Notes: generated by a model not told the origin, from the letters alone. A stretch of DNA of 64,000 nucleotides from Hydrogenophaga sp. PAMC20947 (GCF_004795855.1 NZ_CP039252.1:186001-250000), one strand, 5' to 3'. Shown: positions 49,304 through 58,543, counted from the stretch's first letter. Translations and numbers: made by a program.

Positions 49304-50062
49304 TCAGCTCAATTCGTTGTGGTAGTGCCGCAATTCGGTGAGGTACAGACCCCGACGCAGCTCCATGGGCACATCGTTGTAGGTGTACGCGAGCCGCTCG
49401 ACGCTGAGCAGTGGATGGCCTTGTTTGATGGCGAGCAGTTCGGCGGTCGGGGCGTCGGCGATCACGGCCTTGAGTTTTTCCGTGGCTCGGACCATGCGCA
49501 CGCCGAACTGGGTTTCAAACAGGGCATACATCGGCCCCTTGTCTTCGGCCAAGGTCTCCAGGGTCAGGCCTTTGAAAGCGGTTCCCGGCAGCCACAGGTC
49601 TTCAAGGATGGCCGGTGTGCCACCGAAGGCCAGCACACGGCGCACTTGCAGGACGGCATCGCCCGTGCGCAGGCCCAGCTGGCGGGCCACATCGGCCGGG
49701 GCGCGCAAGCGGCGGCACTCAACAATGCGGCGCTCAGCCGGACCCTGGCCTTCGAGCGTGCCGCTGTCGGGGAGCAGGCGCAAGAATCGGTACTGGATGT
49801 GTTGCGCGGCATGGGTTGCGACAAACGTGCCTTTGCCTTGTCGGCGCACCAGCAGGTTGTCGGTGGCGAGCTCGTCCACAGCTTTGCGTACCGTGCCCTG
49901 GCTGACCCGGAAGCGTGCGGCCAGGTCAAATTCGCTGGGGATCATGTCGCCTGGTTTCCACTCGCCAGCCTGCAGGCTGCGCAAGATCAGGGTTTTGATC
50001 TGCTGGTACAGCGGGCTGAACGCGGGCGTCGTCGGCCCCTGGCCGGCGGCAGTGTCGACCAC
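49304..50062 (-). CDS. GntR-family (HutC-type) regulator, natural start probably lost to a homopolymer frameshift
   Basis: Transcription regulator with an N-terminal winged helix-turn-helix (GDMIPSEFDLAARFRVSQGT, about residues 40-60) and a C-terminal UTRA effector domain (ILEDLWLPGTAFKG, then LSVERLAYTYNDVPMELRRG), so it is the HutC subfamily. The frame as given starts at GTG 50062 and already contains both domains. Adding one C to the C10 tract (plus-strand G10 at 50105-50114) would join ATG 50127 in frame, giving MAAHTPPPPSEATALAARGA-type start. It lies upstream of sdhC and divergent from mdh, with an operator-like palindrome between; TCA-cycle control is inferred. Confidence 0.85.
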   Translation of the reverse strand: MVDTAAGQGPTTPAFSPLYQQIKTLILRSLQAGEWKPGDMIPSEFDLAARFRVSQGTVRKAVDELATDNLLVRRQGKGTFVATHAAQHIQYRFLRLLPDSGTLEGQGPAERRIVECRRLRAPADVARQLGLRTGDAVLQVRRVLAFGGTPAILEDLWLPGTAFKGLTLETLAEDKGPMYALFETQFGVRMVRATEKLKAVIADAPTAELLAIKQGHPLLSVERLAYTYNDVPMELRRGLYLTELRHYHNELS

Positions 50063-50104
50063 GCTTTCGACCGCGCCGCGGGCGGCGAGTGCGGTGGCTT
50101 CGGA

Positions 50105-50114
50105 GGGGGGGGGG
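50105..50114. repeat. G10 homopolymer near the gntR start
   Basis: Ten consecutive G on the plus strand (C10 in the gntR sense) 11 bp from ATG 50127. One more base would restore a continuous frame from that ATG. Confidence 0.95.
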
Positions 50115-50182
50115 TGTGGGCAGCCATGGATTGGTCCCGAGAGAGTGGCTCATAGAGTCGGCGGCTCGGGTCGTGAATCATA

Positions 50183-50203
50183 TCTTATATAAGACATAAG
50201 ACA
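50183..50203. promoter_or_regulatory. Probable GntR operator in the gntR-mdh control region
   Basis: TCTTATATAAGA (50183-50194) is a perfect 12-bp palindrome, followed by ATAAGACA, a direct repeat of its right half. The site lies just ahead of the mdh -35 hexamer and between divergent gntR and mdh. AT-rich inverted repeats of this kind are typical for GntR/HutC regulators. Confidence 0.6.
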
Positions 50204-50205
50204 AA

Positions 50206-50235
50206 TTGACGTTTCAGGGTTTGCCCGGGTACACT
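50206..50235 (+). promoter_or_regulatory. mdh promoter
   Basis: TTGACG (50206-50211), 18-bp spacer, TACACT (50230-50235). It gives a leader of about 113 nt. Its -35 hexamer abuts the operator-like palindrome, which would let the regulator block polymerase. Confidence 0.6.
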
Positions 50236-50353
50236 CAAGGGCTGAGCATGGACCATCCCCTGCAGGCCTGCCTGCTTGGTCTTTGGCCCACGTCACCCGA
50301 CGCTTTCGTCTCAAGTCGTCCCCCATTGTTTGTCTTTTTCAGGAGTTTTCACC

Positions 50354-51340
50354 ATGAGCAAGAAGCCTGTTCGCGTTGCCGTCACTGGCGCCGCCGGTCA
50401 AATCGGTTACGCCCTGTTGTTCCGCATCGCCTCGGGCGAAATGCTGGGTAAAGACCAGCCTGTGATCCTGCAATTGCTGGAAGTGCCGGTTGACGGTCCC
50501 CAGAAGGCGCTCAAGGGCGTGATGATGGAATTGGAAGATTGCGCCTTCCCTCTGCTGGTCGGTATGGAAGCCCACAGCGATCCGATGACCGCTTTCAAAG
50601 ACACCGATTACGCCCTGTTGGTCGGTTCCATGCCCCGCAAAGCCGGCATGGAGCGCGCCGAGTTGCTGGCCATCAACGGCCAGATCTTCACGGCCCAGGG
50701 CAAAGCCTTGAACGCCGTGGCCTCGCGCAATGTCAAGGTGCTGGTGGTGGGCAACCCTGCCAACACCAACGCCTACATCGCCATGAAGAGCGCACCGGAT
50801 CTGAATCCCAACAACTTCACCGCCATGCTGCGCCTGGATCACAACCGTGCCGCCAGCCAGATTGCCGCCAAAACGGGCAAGCCCGTTTCTGCCATCAAAA
50901 AACTGGCTGTCTGGGGCAACCACTCGCCCACCATGTACGCCGATTACCGCTTCGCCACCATCGATGGCGCTTCGGTCAAGGACATGATCAACGATCAAGA
51001 CTGGAACGCCAACGTGTTCCTGCCCACCGTGGGCAAGCGCGGCGCAGCCATCATTGAAGCGCGTGGCCTGTCTTCGGCCGCATCGGCCGCCAATGCGGCC
51101 ATCGATCACATGCGCGACTGGGCCTTGGGCACCAAGGGCGAGTGGGTCACCATGGGCATTCCTTCGCAAGGCTGGTACGGCATTCCGAAAGACACCATGT
51201 TTGGCTTCCCCGTGACGTGTGAAAACGGCGAGTACACGGTTGTCGAAGGCCTGGAAATCGATGCTTTCTCGCAAGAATGCATCAACAAGACCCTGGCCGA
51301 GCTTGAAGGCGAAAAAGACGGCGTCAAGCACTTGCTGTAA
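50354..51340 (+). CDS. mdh: Malate dehydrogenase
   Basis: NAD-dependent oxidation of malate to oxaloacetate, the substrate for GltA. The 328-residue protein is the cytosolic-like group: NAD loop [20 protein letters not shown], then [24 protein letters not shown] and the catalytic His in [14 protein letters not shown] (about 188). AGGAG at 50341-50345 supports ATG 50354. It is co-oriented with a CitE-like lyase and acnB. Confidence 0.97.
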   Translation: MSKKPVRVAVTGAAGQIGYALLFRIASGEMLGKDQPVILQLLEVPVDGPQKALKGVMMELEDCAFPLLVGMEAHSDPMTAFKDTDYALLVGSMPRKAGMERAELLAINGQIFTAQGKALNAVASRNVKVLVVGNPANTNAYIAMKSAPDLNPNNFTAMLRLDHNRAASQIAAKTGKPVSAIKKLAVWGNHSPTMYADYRFATIDGASVKDMINDQDWNANVFLPTVGKRGAAIIEARGLSSAASAANAAIDHMRDWALGTKGEWVTMGIPSQGWYGIPKDTMFGFPVTCENGEYTVVEGLEIDAFSQECINKTLAELEGEKDGVKHLL

Positions 51341-51359
51341 TTGGCGGACTGACGCATTG

Positions 51360-52358
51360 ATGAAACCGCATCCCGCTCAGATACTGCTTGGTGCCCAGGC
51401 CGGCGCGTTCGCGCTGCCGGTCTGCGACCACTACAGCGGTGTTGAAGCTCGGATGCGCAAGAGCCTGCAATTGCAGGCAGAGATGAGCGCCGAATTCGGC
51501 GCTTGTGTTTTTGATGTCACGCTCGATTGTGAAGACGGGGCCCCTGTGGGCGGTGAAGCCGAGCATGCAACGCTGGTGACCGAGCTTGCGTTGGGGGCTG
51601 CGCCGCGGGCGCGCGTGGCGGTGCGTGTGCACCCGGTCGACCATGCATCGTTTGATGCCGAGGTGGCCGCCATTGCAGGCCAAGCCGGCCACCGTCTGTG
51701 CCATTTGATGGTGCCCAAGGTGGAGTCGGTTGCCGATGTGCATCGGGCCGTTTCTGCCATGGACGCCGCGGGTGCAACCCAGTTGCCGCTGCACGTGTTG
51801 ATCGAGTCGCCGGCTGCGGTGCACCGCGCCTTCGAAATCGCGGCCCATCCCCGTGTGCAGAGCCTCAGCTTTGGCTTGATGGATTTTGTGTCCTCCCATG
51901 GCGGCGCGATTCCAGCGGAAGGCATGGGGCTCGCCGGGCAGTTTGCCCATCCGCTTGTGCTGCGGGCCAAAATGGAGATTGCATCGGCTTGTCATGCGTT
52001 TGGCAAAGTGCCTTCGCACAATGTCGTGACCGAGTTCAAGGACTCGGCGGCGTTGGCGACAGCGGCCCGCAAGGCGTCCCATGAGCTGGGCTACACCCGT
52101 ATGTGGAGCATTCATCCAGATCAGATTCGGCCCATTCTCGCGGCCTTTTCGCCCAGCGATGCAGCGGTGCACACCGCCGCCGAGATTGTGGAGCGCGCCG
52201 CGGCGGCCGATTGGGCGCCGGTGTCTCATGAGGGCCGCTTGCACGACAGGGCCAGTTACCGCTACTACTGGCAAGTGCTGGAGCGTGCTCACCAGACGGG
52301 GCGTCGTTTGCCCGACTCGGTGGTGCATTGGTTTGCTTCCCCAGCCGCCACTTCCTGA
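51360..52358 (+). CDS. HpcH/HpaI aldolase / CitE-like CoA-ester lyase
   Basis: TIM-barrel lyase of 332 residues in the citrate-lyase-beta / malyl-CoA lyase group. Family marks are VTLDCEDGAPVGGEAEHA (metal and acid region), MVPKVESVADV, LIESPAAVHRAFEI and LSFGLMDFVSSHGG. Such enzymes split or form malyl-, citramalyl- or related CoA esters; the actual substrate is not readable. It lies 19 bp after mdh and 39 bp before acnB, so a role in organic-acid metabolism is likely. Confidence 0.85.
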   Translation: MKPHPAQILLGAQAGAFALPVCDHYSGVEARMRKSLQLQAEMSAEFGACVFDVTLDCEDGAPVGGEAEHATLVTELALGAAPRARVAVRVHPVDHASFDAEVAAIAGQAGHRLCHLMVPKVESVADVHRAVSAMDAAGATQLPLHVLIESPAAVHRAFEIAAHPRVQSLSFGLMDFVSSHGGAIPAEGMGLAGQFAHPLVLRAKMEIASACHAFGKVPSHNVVTEFKDSAALATAARKASHELGYTRMWSIHPDQIRPILAAFSPSDAAVHTAAEIVERAAAADWAPVSHEGRLHDRASYRYYWQVLERAHQTGRRLPDSVVHWFASPAATS

Positions 52359-52397
52359 ATTCAGTTTCCGTTCCCTCCCATTTTTCTGGAGAAAACC

Positions 52398-54998
52398 ATG
52401 TCCAACTTCCTCACCGACTACCGCGCCCATGTGGCCGAACGCGCTGCGCTGGGTATTCCGCCGCTGGCGCTCGATGCCAAGCAAGTGGCTGCGCTGATCG
52501 AGCTGATCAAGAACCCGCCCGCAGGCGAAGACGCCTTCCTGATGGATTTGCTGACACACCGCGTGCCACCGGGTGTGGATGACGCGGCCAAAGTCAAGGC
52601 CAGCTTCCTGGCCGCTGTGGCCCACGAAGACGAAAAAGTCGCCTTGATCTCCAAGACCAAGGCGACCGAGTTGCTGGGCACGATGGTGGGCGGATTCAAC
52701 GTGCACCCATTGATCGAGCTGCTCGACGACGCTGAAGTCGCGAGCGTGGCCGCCGAAGGCTTGAAGAAAACCCTGTTGATGTTTGACTTCTTCAACGATG
52801 TGGCCGAGAAAGCCAAATCGGGCAACGCCAAGGCCAAAGAAGTGATGCAGAGCTGGGCTGACGGCGAGTGGTTCACCACCCGCCCTGAAGTCGAGAAAAA
52901 AATCACCGTAACGGTGTTCAAGGTGCCAGGCGAAACCAACACCGACGATTTGTCGCCAGCGCCTGATGCCACGACGCGCCCGGACATTCCGATGCACTAC
53001 CTGGCCATGCTCAAGAACACCCGTTCTGACGCGGCGTTCAAGCCCGAGGAAGACGGCAAGCGCGGCCCCATGCAGTTCATTGAAGACCTGAAGGCCAAGG
53101 GCAATCTCGTGGCCTATGTGGGCGACGTGGTCGGTACCGGTTCTTCGCGCAAATCGGCCACCAACTCGGTGATCTGGGCCACAGGCCAGGACATTCCTTA
53201 CGTGCCCAACAAGCGTTTTGGTGGTGTGACCCTGGGCGGCAAAATCGCGCCCATCTTCTTCAATACGCAAGAAGACTCTGGCGCCTTGCCCATCGAAGTG
53301 GACGTGACCAAGCTGGAAATGGGCGACGTCGTTGACGTGATGCCCTACGACGGCAAAATTCTGAAAAACGGCGAAACCATGGCCGAGTTCAAGTTGAAGA
53401 GCGATGTGCTGTTTGACGAAGTGCGGGCTGGCGGCCGCATCAACCTGATCATTGGCCGTGCGCTCACCGCCAAGGCGCGCGAGTTTCTGGCGCTGCCCGT
53501 CTCCACGCTGTTCCGCCTGCCGACGCCTCCGAAAGAAACCAAGGCCGGCTTCACGCTGGCGCAAAAAATGGTCGGCCGCGCTGTGGGTTTGCCCGAAGGC
53601 CAGGGCGTGCGCCCTGGTACCTACTGCGAGCCAAAGATGACCACCGTGGGTTCGCAGGACACCACCGGCCCCATGACCCGCGACGAGCTGAAAGACTTGG
53701 CCTGCCTGGGCTTCAGTGCCGATCTGGTGATGCAGTCGTTTTGCCACACGGCGGCCTATCCCAAGCCGGTTGACGTGAAAACCCACCGCGAACTGCCTGC
53801 CTTCATCAGCAGCCGCGGCGGCGTGGCCTTGCGTCCTGGCGATGGCGTGATCCACTCGTGGCTCAACCGCCTGCTGTTGCCCGACACCGTGGGCACCGGT
53901 GGCGACAGCCACACCCGGTTCCCCATCGGTATCAGCTTCCCGGCCGGCTCTGGCCTGGTCGCTTTCGGTGCAGCCACCGGCGTGATGCCGCTGGACATGC
54001 CTGAGTCGGTGCTGGTGCGCTTCAAGGGCAAAATGCAGCCCGGCGTGACCTTGCGCGATCTGGTGCACGCGATTCCGTTGTACGGCATCAAGGCCGGTTT
54101 GCTGACCGTGGCCAAGGCGGGCAAGATCAATGAGTTCTCGGGCCGTATCCTGGAAATCGAAGGTCTGCCAGACCTCAAGGTAGAGCAGGCATTTGAGTTG
54201 TCCGATGCGTCGGCCGAGCGCTCTGCCGCTGGCTGCACCATCAAGCTCAACCCCGCGCCGATCAAGGAATACCTCACCAGCAACATCGTGCTGATGAAAA
54301 ACATGATCGCCAACGGTTATGCCGACGCACGCACCCTGCAGCGCCGCATCGAAAAGGTCGAAGCCTGGCTGGCCAAGCCCGACTTGCTCGAAGCCGACAA
54401 AGACGCCGAGTATGCGCACGTCATCGAGATCGATATGGCAGACATCAAAGAGCCTATCCTCTGCTGCCCCAACGACCCGGACGATGCCAAGACGCTGTCT
54501 GAAGTGGCGGGCACCAAGATCGACGAAGCTTTCATCGGCTCTTGCATGACCAACATTGGGCACTTCCGGGCAGCTGCCAAGCTGCTCGGTGGCCAACGCG
54601 ACATTCCTGTGAAGCTGTGGATTGCGCCGCCCACCAAGATGGACGAGAGCGAATTGGTCAAGGAAGGCCACTACGCGTCATTCGCCTCGGCGGGTGCTCG
54701 CACCGAAATGCCCGGCTGCTCGCTGTGTATGGGCAACCAGGCCCAAGTGCGTGAAGGCGCGACCGTGGTTTCGACCTCGACCCGCAACTTCCCGAACCGC
54801 CTGGGCAAAAACACGTTTGTGTACCTCGCCTCTGCCGAGTTGGCGGCCATTGCCTCCAAGCTGGGCCACATTCCCAGCGTGGCCGAATACCACGAAGCCA
54901 TGGGCATCGTGAACAAGGACGGCGAAGCCATCTACAAGTACCTCAACTTCGATCAAATTGAAGAGTACGCGGACACCGCGAAGGGTGTAGCGGCGTAA
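52398..54998 (+). CDS. acnB: Aconitate hydratase B
   Basis: Bifunctional aconitase (and often 2-methylisocitrate dehydratase) of the TCA cycle. The 866-residue protein has the AcnB order: N-terminal HEAT-like domain, swivel domain, then the Fe-S core. The cluster Cys are Cys716 ([10 protein letters not shown]), Cys774 and Cys777 ([10 protein letters not shown]). [13 protein letters not shown] and [13 protein letters not shown] are typical. It is followed by a terminator. AcnA is also encoded nearby. Confidence 0.97.
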   Translation: MSNFLTDYRAHVAERAALGIPPLALDAKQVAALIELIKNPPAGEDAFLMDLLTHRVPPGVDDAAKVKASFLAAVAHEDEKVALISKTKATELLGTMVGGFNVHPLIELLDDAEVASVAAEGLKKTLLMFDFFNDVAEKAKSGNAKAKEVMQSWADGEWFTTRPEVEKKITVTVFKVPGETNTDDLSPAPDATTRPDIPMHYLAMLKNTRSDAAFKPEEDGKRGPMQFIEDLKAKGNLVAYVGDVVGTGSSRKSATNSVIWATGQDIPYVPNKRFGGVTLGGKIAPIFFNTQEDSGALPIEVDVTKLEMGDVVDVMPYDGKILKNGETMAEFKLKSDVLFDEVRAGGRINLIIGRALTAKAREFLALPVSTLFRLPTPPKETKAGFTLAQKMVGRAVGLPEGQGVRPGTYCEPKMTTVGSQDTTGPMTRDELKDLACLGFSADLVMQSFCHTAAYPKPVDVKTHRELPAFISSRGGVALRPGDGVIHSWLNRLLLPDTVGTGGDSHTRFPIGISFPAGSGLVAFGAATGVMPLDMPESVLVRFKGKMQPGVTLRDLVHAIPLYGIKAGLLTVAKAGKINEFSGRILEIEGLPDLKVEQAFELSDASAERSAAGCTIKLNPAPIKEYLTSNIVLMKNMIANGYADARTLQRRIEKVEAWLAKPDLLEADKDAEYAHVIEIDMADIKEPILCCPNDPDDAKTLSEVAGTKIDEAFIGSCMTNIGHFRAAAKLLGGQRDIPVKLWIAPPTKMDESELVKEGHYASFASAGARTEMPGCSLCMGNQAQVREGATVVSTSTRNFPNRLGKNTFVYLASAELAAIASKLGHIPSVAEYHEAMGIVNKDGEAIYKYLNFDQIEEYADTAKGVAA

Positions 54999-55027
54999 GC
55001 GGCTCTCTCTCAAGGTAGATGAACTGG

Positions 55028-55058
55028 CCCTCGGTGCTTTGCAGCCCGAGGGTTTTTT
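55028..55058 (+). terminator. Intrinsic terminator after acnB
   Basis: CCCTCGG / CCGAGGG 7-bp stem with an 11-base loop, followed by six T, 30 bp after the acnB stop. It ends the mdh-lyase-acnB unit. Confidence 0.85.
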
Positions 55059-55089
55059 CATGGGTGAGTCGGTAAATTTGAGCGTCACC

Positions 55090-55100
55090 GGGGGGGGGGG
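55090..55100. repeat. G11 homopolymer upstream of the 55.2-kb gene
   Basis: Eleven consecutive G, 75 bp before the next ATG. TTGAGC (55078-55083) lies 17 bp before CACATC (55101-55106), so the tract could fall in a promoter spacer, but the -10 match is weak. Confidence 0.9.
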
Positions 55101-55174
55101 CACATCGGTGCAAGTCAGGCCGTGACTGTCTGGTGAAAAAAAGAGTGGCCTTGTGCGCTGATCAAGGGAGTTTT

Positions 55175-57496
55175 ATGCATTCGAGCGTTTCAGCAAATCG
55201 CGGCTTGAGGTTTATTCGCTTTTTGGCGGTCATGGGTCTCGGTTTTTTGACATCGGTGGCTTTGGCGAGAATGGGCGGCGCAGGTGGTGCAGCCCTTTTT
55301 GCACTGGGAGCTCCACCGAATGCGGGCACGGTGGTTCTGTCTCACCCTCAAGCACAGCAGCTGATTGCCGCTTCACCAGAGCAGCGACCTGCGGCCATAG
55401 AAACCGTGGTGGACTTGCTGTATGGGTCGTTGAACCGCAGAACCGGAACGGGGGGTATCAGCGCGGCCGTGTTGTCCAGGATGCTGAACACGCTTTTGGA
55501 GCAGGGCGTTCCGTCTTACGCTTTTCCAGCCGCGTTTTCTGTGCAGACGGATGACTACGGTGTATTGATTGAACAGTTGGCTCTCCTGAGCGCCGCGGGC
55601 AATGAATGGCGGAACGGGTTTCAAGCTGTGTTGACGGCTGTGAAGACCGGACGTTTCGATGAAGCCGGGCAACAGCTGAGCGTGATTTCAGCAGAGGTTC
55701 AAAGAACCTCCAATACCGGGTCATTCGATCGCCTTCGGATTCGCGAGGTCGTTGCAGGCGTTGAGGGGGCGGGAGGGTGGTTGGCCAAAATCCGCCTTTT
55801 GCACGGGGATGCAGGAGCTGCATTCGAGCGTGCATCGACGCTGTTCGGAGATGAGAACGGGATCGAAGCGGCAAATTGGTTGCATCTGAGCGCCTTTTCC
55901 GCAGTTGTTGGGAGCAGCAGGCCGCGTGCAATCGAGCTGTTGGAACGATTGGCAGGCATGGCGTCTGGCCAGATCGGGCGGGCGACTGCTTTCCCCGACT
56001 GGTTCAACTTTCAGTGGTGGAGCCATGCACAGCTGGCTTTGATGAAGGTCTCGGATGGCAAGGGGGATGATGCGTTGCTTCACTTTCGTGCGATGCAGGA
56101 TACGGAGTCAGCGCTGAGCGACAGCTATGCCCGAGAGCCGACCCGAAAGCTGCTTTCGCTTTCCGTCGTGATCCATATTGTCGAATGGCAGTTGCAGCAG
56201 GGTGATGTGGCAGGTGCAAAGAGGATTTATGACCAAGGAGCGAGGCTGGACGATGTCATGAAAGACAGGCCAGAAGCTTCGCTCCAATGGGACGTGTTGC
56301 GCTGGAAGCGTGAGTACATCAGTGCTGAACTGGCCAGGTTGCAATCGCAGCCGGGCACAGCATTGCGTTGGTTTCGGGCTGCATCGGAAACGGCCAGGGA
56401 GTTGGCCACACGCCACCCAGGTGAAGCATTCCTGCTGGAAGTCTTATTAAACAGTCTGGTTGCTTTTGAACGGTTGCCAGGCAAGACGGTACCTGACATG
56501 GCGCACCTCTCCTTGGCGAGTGAGCGGGTCGCAGTAGCCAGGCAGCGCGTGCAGCTGGATCCGCGCAGCACAGAAGCGCAGGTTGCTTTGTGGGAAGCCT
56601 ATTCTGCGTTGGTGGCATTGCAGCTGAGGCTGGCGAAGACCGAGGAACTTGGCGGTGTAGCGAAATCGGCGGCGGCCTTGGCTCAGCGCATGGTTGATGA
56701 GGCTCCTGCAGATGCGCAGCGCTGGCAGCGGCTGTACCGCAGCCATGCTCAGCTGGCCGATGTGCAGCTCGCGGCCAACGACATTGTTGGGGCCATAGAG
56801 CACCTTGAGACAGCAATCTCAGCCGCTGGCCGACGGGTCGACCTGGACCCGGATAACGATGACGCACATGCCGACCTTTGGAAGGGGTTGACGGATATGG
56901 GGGATGCGAAACTCCAGGCCGGCAACCGCAACGGGGCACTGACTCAACATTTGCTGGCTCGCAATGCCGCGCTTGATCGTCTTTCCAAAGAGGGTGCTGA
57001 TTCCGTCCGGCTTGACCGTATCCAGTTGTCCTACTCCCGGATCGGCGATGTTTATGAGGTGCTGGGAGATCTTGGCGAAGAGGCGAGCCACTACGCCGAA
57101 GCTGCGGCATACAGCCGCCGCTTTGAGTTGCAGGCCACAACACCCCGGGCTTGGCGGCGCGGTCATTGGTATGCCTTGTCCCAGTGGGGTCGGGCCTTGG
57201 CCAAGCAAAGGCAGTTGGACAGGGCGCTTGTCCTGCAGACGGAGGCCAGGGAGTACGCCAGTTTGTTTTTAACCTCTGAAGGCGACCGCCAAGAGGTGGA
57301 CGAAGCACTGTGGTTCAGTTGGCGGGAGACGGGGGGCACCCTGATAGCGCAGGGTGATTTGAGCGGTGGGTTGCACAACCACCGCACCGCGGAGAGCATT
57401 GCCGTACAGCAGCTGGCAAGAGATCCCGAGTCAGCGATTTGGCGGTCTTACGTCCACACCAGCCATGAGGAGCTCGAGCAGTTGGGCAAACGTTAG
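55175..57496 (+). CDS. Exported helical-repeat (TPR-like) protein of unknown function
   Basis: I do not recognise a family. From ATG 55175 (AGGGAG at 55165-55170 as ribosome site) it has 773 residues. A signal peptide is likely: basic start, then FIRFLAVMGLGFLTSVALA. The rest is almost wholly helical and rich in Ala, Leu, Glu and Arg with TPR-like helix pairs, such as YRSHAQLADVQLAANDIVGA and DAHADLWKGLTDMGDAKLQA, where the W/L/G/Y/A spacing recurs. No catalytic motif or lipobox was found. It sits between a terminator and the chemosensory pair with a G11 tract upstream, so it looks like an accessory, possibly variably expressed periplasmic scaffold. This is inference. Confidence 0.7.
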   Translation: MHSSVSANRGLRFIRFLAVMGLGFLTSVALARMGGAGGAALFALGAPPNAGTVVLSHPQAQQLIAASPEQRPAAIETVVDLLYGSLNRRTGTGGISAAVLSRMLNTLLEQGVPSYAFPAAFSVQTDDYGVLIEQLALLSAAGNEWRNGFQAVLTAVKTGRFDEAGQQLSVISAEVQRTSNTGSFDRLRIREVVAGVEGAGGWLAKIRLLHGDAGAAFERASTLFGDENGIEAANWLHLSAFSAVVGSSRPRAIELLERLAGMASGQIGRATAFPDWFNFQWWSHAQLALMKVSDGKGDDALLHFRAMQDTESALSDSYAREPTRKLLSLSVVIHIVEWQLQQGDVAGAKRIYDQGARLDDVMKDRPEASLQWDVLRWKREYISAELARLQSQPGTALRWFRAASETARELATRHPGEAFLLEVLLNSLVAFERLPGKTVPDMAHLSLASERVAVARQRVQLDPRSTEAQVALWEAYSALVALQLRLAKTEELGGVAKSAAALAQRMVDEAPADAQRWQRLYRSHAQLADVQLAANDIVGAIEHLETAISAAGRRVDLDPDNDDAHADLWKGLTDMGDAKLQAGNRNGALTQHLLARNAALDRLSKEGADSVRLDRIQLSYSRIGDVYEVLGDLGEEASHYAEAAAYSRRFELQATTPRAWRRGHWYALSQWGRALAKQRQLDRALVLQTEAREYASLFLTSEGDRQEVDEALWFSWRETGGTLIAQGDLSGGLHNHRTAESIAVQQLARDPESAIWRSYVHTSHEELEQLGKR

Positions 57497-57868
57497 TGGG
57501 CCCGCCGGGTTGCTCGCCAGCTTGATGCGAACGCTTCAGGCTGACGCACCTGGCATTCTCCGGGGCATCGGGGAGCATCTTCTAGTGTGTGTCGATGCGT
57601 GGGGGAGCTGAACACTTGTCATTGATTCCCCAATGGCTTTCTGCGGATTTCCGCGGTGGCTTGCTCCGTGCAGCGATGGACCACAGACTCACCCCAGTTC
57701 TGCGCGTGGTGGTCTGGCGTGGAGCATGCGATGTCTGTCTAGATGCGCCGGGCGTAGTTCCTGCTCCGGATTTTCTCGGGAATCACTGCTGCCAGGCAAT
57801 TGGTCCCTGCGCCTCAATTGCGGTGCTTTTCGCCTCTACTTCTGACTGATGCTTTGAGGCGAAATACC

Positions 57869-57896
57869 TAAAGTCCGAACCTGATGTATCCGATAC
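57869..57896 (+). promoter_or_regulatory. Sigma-28 (FliA)-like promoter for the chemosensory genes
   Basis: TAAAGTCC (57869-57876), 12-bp spacer, TCCGATAC (57889-57896). The E. coli sigma-28 consensus is TAAAGTTT, 11 bp, GCCGATAA, so both halves match in 6 of 8 positions with one extra spacer base. It lies 89 bp before a Cache protein and MCP, the expected targets of sigma-28. Confidence 0.55.
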
Positions 57897-57900
57897 ATCA
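57882..57900. promoter_or_regulatory. Palindrome overlapping the sigma-28-like promoter
   Basis: TGATGTATC, one central base, GATACATCA: two 9-bp perfect arms. It covers the -10 half of the promoter, so a dimeric regulator here could repress. No known operator is matched. Confidence 0.5.
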
Positions 57901-57984
57901 TTCACCAAGGCAGACAGGACACGCGCGGTTGCGTGACACACCTTGGGTTCTTTTCTTAACACCCGTATTTCTCTGGAGACTCTA

Positions 57985-58452
57985 ATGATGAACAAGTTGA
58001 TTCGTGGGCTGATGGCCGCTGTGTTGGGCCTGGGCTTGATGAGCACTTCCTTTGCGGAAGAGCGTGGTTCCAAGGAGGAAGCGGTTGCCATGACCAATGC
58101 GGCAACGGAACACGTGAAGAAGGTGGGCCCCGAGCAGGCGTTCAAGGACTTTTCGGAAGACAAGGCCACCTGGACCAAGAAGGATCTGTATGTGATGGCC
58201 TACAACCACGACGGTTCCTGCGTGGCACACGGTGCCAACGGCAAGCTGGTTGGCAAGAACCTGCTCAACCTCAAGGACGCCAACGGCAAGGAAATCATCA
58301 AGGAATTCAACCAGGTCTCGAAGACCAAGGGCTCCGGCTGGGTGGACTACGAATGGGCCCATCCACAAAGCAAGAAGGTGGAGTCCAAGAGCACCTACGC
58401 TGTGAAGCTGGCTGGCTACGACGGCTGGGTGGGTGTCGGCATCTACCGCTGA
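57985..58452 (+). CDS. Periplasmic single-Cache domain protein
   Basis: Secreted 155-residue sensor-type protein: signal peptide (LIRGLMAAVLGLGLMSTSFA) then a small Cache_2 domain with EAVAMTNAATEHVKKVGPEQ, VMAYNHDGSCVAHGANGKLV (the usual hydrophobic pocket loop) and YEWAHPQSKKVESKSTYAVK. There is no membrane helix or output domain, so it would deliver a ligand signal to another protein, most simply the chemoreceptor encoded next. ATG 57985 or 57988; TGGAG lies at 57974-57978. Confidence 0.85.
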   Translation: MMNKLIRGLMAAVLGLGLMSTSFAEERGSKEEAVAMTNAATEHVKKVGPEQAFKDFSEDKATWTKKDLYVMAYNHDGSCVAHGANGKLVGKNLLNLKDANGKEIIKEFNQVSKTKGSGWVDYEWAHPQSKKVESKSTYAVKLAGYDGWVGVGIYR

Positions 58453-58461
58453 TCCGCCTCG

Positions 58462-58490
58462 ATGCCCGCGCCTGAACCAGGCGCGGGCAT
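58462..58490 (+). terminator. Hairpin between the Cache gene and the chemoreceptor gene
   Basis: A perfect 13-bp stem (ATGCCCGCGCCTG / CAGGCGCGGGCAT) with a 3-base loop, followed by only a short T-poor tail. More likely a partial attenuator or mRNA-stabilising element than a full terminator; it would make the upstream Cache protein more abundant than the receptor. Confidence 0.55.
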
Positions 58491-58543
58491 TTCCGTTTCC
58501 CGGGACCGGGAGCCATGAAAACAACAAACCAACAGACGGATGA

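Larger units (their letters stand above)
57497..57984. other. Intergenic region ahead of the Cache-chemoreceptor pair
   Basis: This 488-bp gap has no convincing gene; short open frames there show no recognisable similarity. It holds a sigma-28-like promoter and a 19-bp near-perfect palindrome at its right end. Confidence 0.6.

Noticed and set aside
51324..54671. A 1115-codon open frame on the reverse strand
   Set aside because: It lies antisense to the HpcH-like gene and acnB, both with clear family motifs; it is a by-product of GC-rich codon use.
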